A program made the position numbers and the translations under genes. A stretch of DNA of 64,000 nucleotides, taken from Alphaproteobacteria bacterium. Lineage in GTDB: Bacteria > Pseudomonadota > Alphaproteobacteria > SMXP01. Position 1 is the first letter of the stretch. Each line of letters starts with the position of its first letter. Where the stretch lies: contig JANQPV010000056.1 in NCBI GenBank assembly GCA_028285305.1, positions 124,001-188,000 on the forward strand, read 5' to 3'. This document shows positions 8,629-16,313 of the stretch, piece after piece. The notes beneath the pieces are model-generated. The model did no database searches. It saw nothing but the letters and a program-made list of their open reading frames with translations, and was not told the DNA's origin.

Positions 8629-9110
8629 CTATATATACGGATATGCGGAAATAGCTCGGGGAAACTCGAAATTTTGTCGGCGAGGGTTGTCAGCGTTCAC
8701 GCGGAGCCGATCGTCTCCCCACCGGGGGGTCGGGAACGGTCGCCGCACTTGCCCGTAAAAAACATCAACACTTAGGGTATGCGAAAGCCCAAGCACGTGC
8801 AGAAGTATGGGCAGGAATGAATGTCGGTCCACAGTGCTAGGAATTTGCTGCATGTAAGGCGGACACCCCATCCGCCAGACCAATATTCATTGGGAAACTT
8901 CGCTTGAGTGGGTTGATTCAAGACCACGGGTTACATCTAACCAAACCTGATATCTCAAAAAGGACAACTGGATATTTGGATTGAATGGAACGGAAATTCC
9001 TAGGGATCGTTACAGCCCAGTGGAACGAACGGACCGTACTTGCGATCGATCCGGAATTGATCCGTTCCCTTAGATTTCCGCGAGTATGATTGATAAATGA
9101 CTTTGGTTCT
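8629..9110. other. non-coding stretch with a possible decayed frame
   Basis: No convincing gene is present. One plus-strand frame ending with TAG at 8838-8840 reads about 45 residues of coding-like composition (A-L-A-R-K-K-H-Q-H-L-G-Y-A-K-A-Q-A-R-A-E-) without a start codon or ribosome site. It may be the remnant of a lost gene. The rest holds nothing I can name. Confidence 0.35.
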
Positions 9111-10577
9111 TTATCTGCGACCAGGAGGCCCTTTTCTTCTTTCAGGCGCAGAACCATTACGTCTCGATGCCCATGAACCTAGGAGTCTTCCGGTATCTTG
9201 ATCGACGAGTTTTTTTACTTTGTTCACTTTAAGGAAATCACTGTAGACAGGGATGATTTCTGACGCGATTACTCTTCCGTCTGACACTTTAATGACATCC
9301 ATCCGCAATACCGCACCTCCGGAGATGTAGAACGGCATAGAACCTAAACCGGTCCAAAGGTTGTTCTTTGTATAGGTCGTACCGCCTGAATCCGCGATAT
9401 GCAGATGAACGACATATGTCGAATTCCAATTGCCACTATTGGTAAGAGCTGTCTTCAAGCGCTTTGCAGCAGATACCTTCTCTATACTGATTTCACTATC
9501 GGAGGAAGTCAAATCATCTATGAACGAATTAAACTCAGTTTCTGTTAAGTCCGCAAGCGCCTTTGCGCTCTCTAGTGCTGAGAGGCCAGCAGTCACTTGT
9601 TCTAGATAATTGCCGTACTCGCCTTCTTTAATTTGATCCGACTTCCGTTTTTTCAATTCTTTGAAGTAGACTATCTTGCCCTGAATCCAAGGTCTCTTTG
9701 CTAGGATCGCGACAACTGACTTGTTGAGGCCATCGATCTGGCCCTCCAATTGTTCAATATTTATTGAAATCGGCAGTATTTCTAATGAACTATCAGTATA
9801 GATCTTAGTGTACCCGGCGTCCTTTGCTGCTTTAGCAACGGAGGAAATCAGGACTTGTGTCTGGTCATCAAGTTCAAGCGAGGCAACCTTGTACTCGGTT
9901 TTAAAGTAGCTGGCGAATTTAGCGGCAGCATCAAGCCCGCCAGCGAGTACCGCCAATGAACTATCAAGTTCCACACCCGTCAGCGCCGCTGTTGTTTCCT
10001 CCTCAGGGGTTTCAGTCTTCTCATTGAAAAGTTTTTTTGCCTCCTGTTCCCGTAATGTAGCGTTGCTCACGGCATCTCCCACTTGAACATTCGCCGCCGT
10101 TACGGCATTCTCCAAAATACCAAAACGCATTTCATAATAATCGTTCGCTTGTGTAATTGGCTCTAAAGTACCTGTCATCAGGAGAAGCGAGGCGTTGTTG
10201 TTGATCCCGCCGCTTTGGAGCGACCGAAGCAACTCTTCAACACCTTTTTCCATCGCAAGTGTTGCCAACATGAACGCTTCGAACTTGCCTGAGTTTTGAC
10301 CGACAGTCACACCGGTTTTGTACGCGTCACTTCCCTCGACCACACCGAAAGGCGCTTTAGCGGCGTCAATTTCAGCCTGGATTTGTGCCGATCGGGCTTC
10401 AGCTGCAGCTTTTTCCGCATCTGCAAGAGCCTTCTGCTCTTGCAGCTCTTCCAACCTTTTTTCATGTTCTGTTTTTGGTTTTTCATCTTCTTGAGCCATA
10501 GACGACACCACCGGAAAATTTAATCCCACCCCAACCACAAATGCGACGACGAGTCGTCTGAAACGGTCCTTACTCAT
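9111..10577 (-). CDS. exported coiled-coil protein of unknown function
   Basis: About 488 residues. The start is ATG 10577, with a strong GGGAGGT ribosome site just upstream; a longer frame to 10634 lacks one. Residues 1-29 form a typical signal peptide ending S-S-M-A-Q, so the protein is probably periplasmic. Residues about 33-70 are a charged heptad-like coiled coil rich in E, K, A and Q. The middle is mixed alpha/beta without a motif I recognise. The last 25 residues are unusually basic (R-x-N-G-S-A-P-E-R-R-K-G-P-P-G-R-R), which could be native or the effect of a late frameshift. It is divergent from the trypsin-like protease at 10684 across 106 bases, and both genes share a CTGGGAGGT ribosome site. 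Confidence 0.7.
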   Translation of the reverse strand: MSKDRFRRLVVAFVVGVGLNFPVVSSMAQEDEKPKTEHEKRLEELQEQKALADAEKAAAEARSAQIQAEIDAAKAPFGVVEGSDAYKTGVTVGQNSGKFEAFMLATLAMEKGVEELLRSLQSGGINNNASLLLMTGTLEPITQANDYYEMRFGILENAVTAANVQVGDAVSNATLREQEAKKLFNEKTETPEEETTAALTGVELDSSLAVLAGGLDAAAKFASYFKTEYKVASLELDDQTQVLISSVAKAAKDAGYTKIYTDSSLEILPISINIEQLEGQIDGLNKSVVAILAKRPWIQGKIVYFKELKKRKSDQIKEGEYGNYLEQVTAGLSALESAKALADLTETEFNSFIDDLTSSDSEISIEKVSAAKRLKTALTNSGNWNSTYVVHLHIADSGGTTYTKNNLWTGLGSMPFYISGGAVLRMDVIKVSDGRVIASEIIPVYSDFLKVNKVKKLVDQDTGRLLGSWASRRNGSAPERRKGPPGRR

Positions 10578-10683
10578 ACCTACCTCCCAGTCCAATAACT
10601 CCCGAACACTAAAAAAGAAACGTTCCCAATGCAAGAAAAGCGTGTAATCATGACCTATTGCTACCTAACACTGGGAGGTTTCG

Positions 10684-11883
10684 ATGAACGAAAAATCAGC
10701 ATTCGAGTCTCTGGTCCATCGATTGGAAACAGGCCATGGTGATGTAAATACCGATCAGCCTTTGCCGCACAAAGACCAGTTGGAAGAAAGGTTGGAACGC
10801 TTCTTTGATAATCCGTACAGCCCTCTTTACAACATTCCAGATTCGTTGCGGATTGAAGCAGCAAATGCGATCGCGAATTTGTACTCGACCGGCAATATCT
10901 CTTCGGACTCACTGGCAGCAAATGTGTCATACGAAGCAATTGTTATTGCCGATGGGTCTCGGCCAATCGGGTTCTTTCAAAATGATTCACTAAGTCAAAT
11001 TGCTGGAGAGGGTCAGTTCGTCTCGTTTATCCAAGATCACCAGGAGACATTTGAGCGAGCAAGCCAGTCGGTTGGTAGAATTGAACTTTCTTCGGATTAC
11101 CCCGCACCCGAATGGACGGACCGAGCGACAGTCGGAACAGGGTTCTATGTGGGAAATAACTATATATTGACAAACCGGCACGTCGTTCAGGCGATGACTG
11201 GCAAGTTCTATTGGGGACGTCCGCACAATTTCGTGCGTGATCTATACGTAAATTTTGACGGTCAACTTAAGACCGTTGATCCTGAATCCGGCCGTTCCGT
11301 CGTCGGCGCAAAGCGCTTTAAGGTGGAAAAACTTGTCTGGACAACTACACGAAGAATTGCGACCGATCGCGCGATCTTCAAAACAGCCGACTTAGCATTG
11401 CTTGAAATAGGTGATCCTGAAGATCAAAGTACAGAGTTGCCTTCAGCACTTTCTCTCACTTCGACCATACCTGCCGAAAAACGAAACGTTGCTGTTGTCG
11501 GGTTTCCTGGAAAACCCAAATCTGATGCCATCAGCACAGAGAATGTCCTTTCAGAGCGTTCTGGGGGATTGGAAGAGGTTTTTGTCCAGCTATTTGATCG
11601 GCGGTTTGGATTCAAACGAATAGCTGCAGGCGAAATCGACAGCGAACCAGGCTTTTTACCACGCGACCCTAAGTCCATCACAGTGGGGCATGATGCGACC
11701 ACACTTGGTGGCAATTCTGGTTCTCCACTATTTGTTATTGATGAAGCCAGCCAAGAACCTCTTGTTTGTGCCTGCCATTTCGGAGGAATCTCTGAAGATG
11801 AGAACTTCGCACATACCATGGACTGCATTCGAGAGGAAATGGCCGCATTCGGAGTTGACATCTCACACGGCCCAATGGCTTAG
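10684..11883 (+). CDS. trypsin-like serine protease (S1 family) with an N-terminal extension
   Basis: A 399-residue protein. The trypsin fold begins near residue 148 with G-T-G-F-Y-V. The triad is visible: His166 in T-N-R-H-V-V, Asp236 in A-D-L-A-L-L and Ser345 in G-G-N-S-G-S-P. There is no signal peptide, unlike DegP/HtrA proteins, and no PDZ domain, so it should act in the cytoplasm. Residues 1-145 form a helical domain of unknown identity, which might be an adaptor of the effector-associated type seen in bacterial conflict systems. Start is ATG 10684 after GGGAGGT. It is divergent from the exported coiled-coil gene at 9111-10577 and close to DISARM. The protease call is firm; a defence role is inference. 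Confidence 0.88.
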   Translation: MNEKSAFESLVHRLETGHGDVNTDQPLPHKDQLEERLERFFDNPYSPLYNIPDSLRIEAANAIANLYSTGNISSDSLAANVSYEAIVIADGSRPIGFFQNDSLSQIAGEGQFVSFIQDHQETFERASQSVGRIELSSDYPAPEWTDRATVGTGFYVGNNYILTNRHVVQAMTGKFYWGRPHNFVRDLYVNFDGQLKTVDPESGRSVVGAKRFKVEKLVWTTTRRIATDRAIFKTADLALLEIGDPEDQSTELPSALSLTSTIPAEKRNVAVVGFPGKPKSDAISTENVLSERSGGLEEVFVQLFDRRFGFKRIAAGEIDSEPGFLPRDPKSITVGHDATTLGGNSGSPLFVIDEASQEPLVCACHFGGISEDENFAHTMDCIREEMAAFGVDISHGPMA

Positions 11884-12218
11884 CGGGCAAAGACTGTAAA
11901 CTGGTGAGGCAGACCAAATTCGAAGGTTCCGCTTGTTCTTAAGCATATCCGCCCTTTCGATTTGGGCGGTGATGAGTTCATGCAATTAGCACAAACCTAC
12001 ACGCTTCTTAATGCCGGGAACATCATTGAAGACCTGTAGTCAACTTGATCGAACACGAAAACCCAAATCAAGGATCGGCCGGAAAAGAAACATCGGGAGC
12101 ACATTCTTTGGCCTAAGCGATCGTATTCGGAACGAAACAATGCCCCAACCCCCGTCATTCCCTCGCCATGCTTTTTTTGGTAGGGTGACGCCAAAGGGTA
12201 ACGGGTGGGGACGCAGCG
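11884..12218. other. intergenic region without a recognised gene
   Basis: This 335-base gap separates the protease and the patatin-like gene. Frames in it are short or continue antisense into the patatin gene. I see no clear terminator hairpin or promoter. It may carry the promoter for the patatin gene. Confidence 0.4.
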
Positions 12219-13535
12219 ATGCACCGTTCTAGGGAAAACTCTCTTTTCGCCAACATGCCGGTGATTGGGCACCTCTTTCGGGGCCCGGACGAGGGCGGGC
12301 CGGGCCCCGCGCCGACCGCACGGGTGGTCAAGCAAAGCCGGGACGAGCATCTGGCCGTGGACGGCCGCCCTAAACGCATACTGGCCCTCGACGGCGGTGG
12401 CGTCCGCGGTATTCTCTCCATCGCAGTCCTCGAACGCATTGAAGACATCCTGCGCGCAAAACACGGCAATGACCCGGACTTCCGGCTCTGCGATTATTTC
12501 GACCTGGTGGGAGGGACCTCCACCGGGGGCATTATTTCGAGCGCCCTCACGGCTAAGCAGATGCGCGCCTCTGAAGTCTATGATCTTTATACGGAGCTCG
12601 CGCCGAAAGTCTTTCAACGCAAGTTTATCGATGCCTTTCGCCGCCCGCGGGGCATTTATGCGGCCTTTGACAGCGCCCATTTGGAGAGCGAGCTAAAGCG
12701 CGTCCTCGGCGACATCACCCTAGGTGACGACAGGATTACAACAGGGTTCGCCGCCATTGCCAAACGAGTAGACACGGACAGTGCTTGGGTGCTGGCGAAC
12801 AATCCGCAAGGGAAGTTTCACGCAACGCCGCGCGACCATAAATATATCGGCAACGGAGAGTACCCGCTCACGAAGATCGTGCGCGCAAGTACGGCAGCTC
12901 CTTTTTACTTTCCGCCTGAAAAAATTTTCATCGCCAAAGGCCGGCACGGCGAACCAGATGAAGTAGGACTGTTCATGGACGGCGGGATCACGATGCACAA
13001 CAATCCCTGCCTGCAATTGCTTTTGCTGGTTAGCCTTGAAGGCTACAATTTCAACTGGAACCGCGGCCCGGAGGATCTCATGATGATCTCCGTGGGGACC
13101 GGGAGCCTGCATGATAAGACGCCCACGGAAAAGCTTGATCGCAAGATGCAGATGTTCAAGACGATCGATGCTTTGTCGTCCATGATTGCGGGTTCCGAAG
13201 ACATTATCGAGACGGTCATGCAGTGGGTGGCCTCGCCTCTCGACCCCACATACATCGACAGCGAGATCGAAGACATGCGAAAAGATCTTGCCTGTTCAGA
13301 GCCCCTGCTCAGCTATCAGCGCTATAATGCCAAGCTGAATGACCGCTGGCTGCGAGACGAGATCGGCATGAAGCTCTCCGCCAAGGACCTCAAGCTTATC
13401 AAAGACATGACCAACCCGGCGGGGATGGACCTGGGCTACGAAATAGGCCAGCGCGTGGCGGAGAAATATGTTCGCCCTGAACACTTTCCCAATATCTTCG
13501 ATGTCGAAACCGTCGCGGCCGGTCCGTCCGTTTAG
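12219..13535 (+). CDS. patatin-like phospholipase
   Basis: A 438-residue patatin-family lipase. The oxyanion loop D-G-G-G-V-R-G is at residues 58-64, the nucleophile elbow G-T-S-T-G has Ser101, and the dyad partner is Asp254 in D-G-G. There is no signal peptide, so it is predicted to hydrolyse membrane phospholipids from the cytoplasm. About 50 glycine/proline-rich residues precede the domain; ATG 12219 lacks a strong ribosome site and Met13 (12255) is an alternative start. The architecture resembles cytoplasmic patatins such as the CBASS effector CapV, but no cyclase gene is present here. Its convergent neighbour six bases away encodes a RyR-domain protein. Function as a defence effector is inference. 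Confidence 0.88.
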   Translation: MHRSRENSLFANMPVIGHLFRGPDEGGPGPAPTARVVKQSRDEHLAVDGRPKRILALDGGGVRGILSIAVLERIEDILRAKHGNDPDFRLCDYFDLVGGTSTGGIISSALTAKQMRASEVYDLYTELAPKVFQRKFIDAFRRPRGIYAAFDSAHLESELKRVLGDITLGDDRITTGFAAIAKRVDTDSAWVLANNPQGKFHATPRDHKYIGNGEYPLTKIVRASTAAPFYFPPEKIFIAKGRHGEPDEVGLFMDGGITMHNNPCLQLLLLVSLEGYNFNWNRGPEDLMMISVGTGSLHDKTPTEKLDRKMQMFKTIDALSSMIAGSEDIIETVMQWVASPLDPTYIDSEIEDMRKDLACSEPLLSYQRYNAKLNDRWLRDEIGMKLSAKDLKLIKDMTNPAGMDLGYEIGQRVAEKYVRPEHFPNIFDVETVAAGPSV

Positions 13536-13540
13536 AGACT

Positions 13541-13897
13541 TTAATCCTTAAACGTTAGGGCCCGCACCACCGCCTGAAAGAGCGCATCCTTTTGACGCTC
13601 GTGGAGCGGCAATTGCTCATAAGCGATGAGCATGGGATGGGTCTTGGCGTTCGCATCCTTGGTCTCCCCATGCACCCACCCGTCATCAAGTTTTTGCTGC
13701 ATCCATTGGTCATGCTGAGCGCTGGTGGGGGCGTTCGGATGCTCAAGGAGAAACTTAACGCCTTCAAGGGTCGCATCGATCTGCCACTGCTCGGCCTCGT
13801 CCCAGGGAGGGGCAGCCTCTTCGCCAAGCGCGGATTGAAAGCTTCGCATGGAGTCGTGAACGACACGGGCGATAATGTTTAGGTGTCTCTCATCCAT
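13541..13897 (-). CDS. RyR (ryanodine receptor) domain protein
   Basis: A 118-residue protein made up almost entirely of one RyR domain. Visible signatures are L-E-G-V-K-F-L-L-E-H-P (about residues 44-54), H-D-Q-W-M (62-66), D-G-W-V-H-G (72-77) and the K-T-H-P...Y-E-Q-L-P-L stretch at 85-98. Eukaryotic RyR domains come as repeats in the calcium channel; bacterial stand-alone versions occur in conflict-system contexts and have been proposed to sense nucleotide-type ligands. It ends only six bases from the end of the patatin gene, in convergent orientation, so the two are not in one operon. Start is ATG 13897. The domain call is from pattern recognition; the ligand is unknown. Confidence 0.72.
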   Translation of the reverse strand: MDERHLNIIARVVHDSMRSFQSALGEEAAPPWDEAEQWQIDATLEGVKFLLEHPNAPTSAQHDQWMQQKLDDGWVHGETKDANAKTHPMLIAYEQLPLHERQKDALFQAVVRALTFKD

Positions 13898-14189
13898 ACA
13901 AAACGCTAGCCCAAATTTAAGCTGAGGTCACGCCTCTTGGGTCGCATGCCCCCCCAACCTCTCACAGCCCGTCACAGACGTGAGAGCCCCTCAAACCATA
14001 GTGCGAATTTCATGTGCTTTGATAGCCAAAACCGATGAAAAGCGCGCGCCTGACCCTGACGCAGCTGGGACCAGGCGTTAAGTGACGATAAGGCCTTCGC
14101 GTTGGTATCCATTGGCTCAAGGGACGCAGTCAGAATTTCACTACTCCGTAACGGGATGGATGGAGCGGATCGCCAAAGGAGAGAATTAG

Positions 14190-14564
14190 ATGCAACGTAC
14201 ACTACTTATTTCAAGCGCACTCATTGCCGTTTTCATCGCTGCGCAACCGTCTTTCGCCACTTCAAAGTCAATCGACGGCTCGCACTATGATTTGACCATG
14301 AAAAGCGATGTCGACGCCCTCCACCGGGACATCCTCAGAGCCGCAGGCGACCTCTGCGAGGCCGAAGTAAGGCGCTCCGACTATCGCGGGCTCGTCTCCT
14401 CAAACAAGATCCGCAGAAGCTGTGTCGCCGATGTGACGGACACGGCCGTTCGCAAATCGGGTGAAGCGCACCTCATTGCCTTTCACAAGAGTCTCAAAAG
14501 CAAAGAACGCTATGACGTTGCACGGATGTCCTTAGACGAGATGCAGCTGGCGTTATCCAACTAA
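14190..14564 (+). CDS. UrcA-like small exported protein
   Basis: A 124-residue protein with a clear signal peptide (residues 1-23, ending S-F-A-T). The mature part has Y-D-L near the start, an L-H-R-D-I-L-x-A-A-G-D-L-C helix and a second cysteine in R-S-C-V-A-D-V, with a following A-V helix. This two-cysteine pattern matches UrcA family proteins, common in Caulobacterales, Hyphomonadaceae and sphingomonads, whose function is not known. The family name is moderate confidence. ATG 14190 is preceded by AAAGGAGAG at good spacing. It is monocistronic, followed by a GC-rich hairpin and then by a convergent gene. Confidence 0.6.
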   Translation: MQRTLLISSALIAVFIAAQPSFATSKSIDGSHYDLTMKSDVDALHRDILRAAGDLCEAEVRRSDYRGLVSSNKIRRSCVADVTDTAVRKSGEAHLIAFHKSLKSKERYDVARMSLDEMQLALSN

Positions 14565-14619
14565 GCGGGATTCAGCTCGAACACCCGCACCCTCCAGCTT
14601 TAAACCGAACTGCAGGCGC

Positions 14620-14638
14620 CCCCGGCACTCAGCCGGGG
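14620..14638. terminator. GC hairpin between convergent genes
   Basis: CCCCGGC (14620-14626) pairs with GCCGGGG (14632-14638) around the loop ACTCA. It lies between the UrcA-like gene and the convergent MetE-like gene. There is no T-run, so it is a weak or bidirectional terminator candidate, or a copy of the dispersed GC-rich repeat type also seen at 21869. Confidence 0.45.
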
Positions 14639-14658
14639 CTCCTGTGTCACACATACTG

Positions 14659-15669
14659 TTAGGCGGACAGTTCCGTATGGATACGTAAAAGGTCGGGGAT
14701 CGTTTCCGGATCTCGGCGGCCAAACCCACACTCGGTCGCTATTGAGAAGCTCGAGGCATGTTTTTCAGCTGTCGCCAACCGGTTGCGCGTTCCCTCTATA
14801 CCATCCGTATAATGTACAAGACCTAAGGCGAGTCTTGTCTCACCAATTCGGAGGTCCTTCAGCGGTGCGAAATAGGCATCGTCGGTCCGATCCCGCGGCA
14901 CGGCCATATGGACAAAGTCCGAGCGGCGTTCAACTGCCCCGCAAATCGCGTTAGCAAATTTGACAGATGTTGCGAGGTCCTGGGGCTCCACCACATGTTG
15001 GTGCCCCGGATCGCCATAGCAGAGATGATATCCCAGATGGACTGCCTCTGGAATTGTGTTCGAAAGATCTGCAATCAAAGCGACGGTGTCTTCAAGCGGT
15101 CTCGCTAAATGAAGCGGCGGCCCGCCGTCATAGGCAATGACTTCGACAGCCGTGTCCCACTGAAGAGCCAATTCATCGTGTGGGACGGCTTTCAAAATTT
15201 CCGCCACCTCGCTCTTCATGGCTGCCACGTAGGCGGAATGGACCGACGCACAATGGTCCGGCGAAACGAAGCTCGCAACCACAGCTGTCGGGGTGGGCAA
15301 AGAGACCTGGAAGCGCACAGTGGGAGGAATGGTTCCGGCCTTTTTCATTTCAGAAAAAAGGGCGTAGGACCGCAGCGCCTCTTTGGCATACCCCACCGAT
15401 CCGAAATCAAGCTCATCCGTGGTTGGTTTGTACTGGGGTGATGAGGGCAGACCGGGAACCAGTGGATTGCGCAGACCATCTTCGACGATGTCTGGATGAT
15501 CGGCAAAGACCTGGCCTTGCCACATAACCCAGTTGGTGCGGGCACCCGTTTCTCCGTCCGGATAATAGAACGCCCGAGCACCCACAAGGGAACTCAGCGT
15601 TTCAAAGACGGTTTTGGTGTCAGCAAGGCCAATGCTGCCGACCAAGTGGATCGGGTGCGTGGGGGTCAT
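14659..15669 (-). CDS. MetE-like (cobalamin-independent methionine synthase C-terminal type) protein
   Basis: A 336-residue UROD/MetE-like TIM-barrel protein. It begins with H-L-V-G-S-I-G near the first strand. Likely zinc ligands are H-x-C in Y-H-L-C-Y-G-D (about residues 209-215) and the late cysteine in T-E-C-G-F-G-R-R (about 312-319), which matches the usual H-C...C layout of the MetE C-terminal domain. The N-terminal substrate domain of full MetE (about 750 residues) is absent, so it is not a standard methionine synthase. Members may transfer methyl groups between corrinoid- or thiol-linked carriers. It is a single gene with a GGGAGAA ribosome site, convergent with the UrcA-like gene. 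Confidence 0.75.
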   Translation of the reverse strand: MTPTHPIHLVGSIGLADTKTVFETLSSLVGARAFYYPDGETGARTNWVMWQGQVFADHPDIVEDGLRNPLVPGLPSSPQYKPTTDELDFGSVGYAKEALRSYALFSEMKKAGTIPPTVRFQVSLPTPTAVVASFVSPDHCASVHSAYVAAMKSEVAEILKAVPHDELALQWDTAVEVIAYDGGPPLHLARPLEDTVALIADLSNTIPEAVHLGYHLCYGDPGHQHVVEPQDLATSVKFANAICGAVERRSDFVHMAVPRDRTDDAYFAPLKDLRIGETRLALGLVHYTDGIEGTRNRLATAEKHASSFSIATECGFGRRDPETIPDLLRIHTELSA

Positions 15670-16016
15670 GAGGTTTCTCCCATTTATGATGGAAGAAGTT
15701 TCACATAGATCCGGTGATGGCTAAAGGCCTCGTCGGAAGAGATCCTGTTGGCACATTAGCTTTGCATTCTACTCAGTTTCCGGGCGGGTGCGACACATCG
15801 TCAACGGGGCGCATGTGAAAAACACAGCAATTTCAGAGAGTTAACTAACGAAAGCCAAAACTTGTTGCTGCACCGCAAACCCTGTACAGAGAGAGGCCGA
15901 TTTTTTTGGGTTTGAGTCAGCGTTCGCTTTGGTAGGGCGTGAGCGTGTGGCGCGTTTTGTGGGCCCGTCGTCCGCATGAATTTTATCCAACAACGACGGA
16001 TTCTAAGGGAAACATA
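15670..16016. other. divergent intergenic region upstream of pntAB
   Basis: These 347 bases separate the MetE-like gene and pntAB, which point away from each other, so promoters for both should lie here. A short CGTCGT...ACGACG inverted repeat lies just before the pntAB start and may form a leader hairpin. I see no trace of pntAA, the gene expected before pntAB. Confidence 0.4.
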
Positions 16017-16313
16017 ATGGAAGCCGTATTTCTGACCTTCATTTTGGTCTTATCGATCTTTTTGGGCTTTGAATTGATCTCCAAAGTTCCAGCAACTCTC
16101 CATACGCCGCTCATGTCCGGAGCCAACGCAATCTCCGGCATTACGATTGTTGGCGCTCTTGCCTCGGCCGGTTCCGGGCTAAACGAAGTTGCAAGCCTTC
16201 TGGGTGGTTTTGCCGTTGGCTTTGCAACTATTAACGTGATTGGCGGTTACATGGTGACCGACCGTATGCTGAGTATGTTCCGCAAGAAGGACAGTCAGGA
16301 AGCGAACAAATGA
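16017..16313 (+). CDS. pntAB: NAD(P) transhydrogenase subunit alpha part 2 (membrane subunit PntAB)
   Basis: A 98-residue membrane protein with three hydrophobic helices, covering the short membrane part of the alpha subunit in split transhydrogenases. The motif P-A-T-L-H-T-P-L-M-S-G-x-N-A-I-S-G (about residues 25-41) is diagnostic. I start it at ATG 16017, which has AAGGGA upstream; a longer frame from 15939 has none. It overlaps pntB by ATGA, so the two are coupled. The complex couples hydride transfer from NADH to NADP+ to proton entry. The NAD(H)-binding subunit PntAA is not next to it, which is unusual. Confidence 0.9.
   Translation: MEAVFLTFILVLSIFLGFELISKVPATLHTPLMSGANAISGITIVGALASAGSGLNEVASLLGGFAVGFATINVIGGYMVTDRMLSMFRKKDSQEANK

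Noticed and set aside
11997-12680. Minus-strand 227-codon frame
   Set aside because: It is antisense to the patatin gene, which has complete catalytic motifs.
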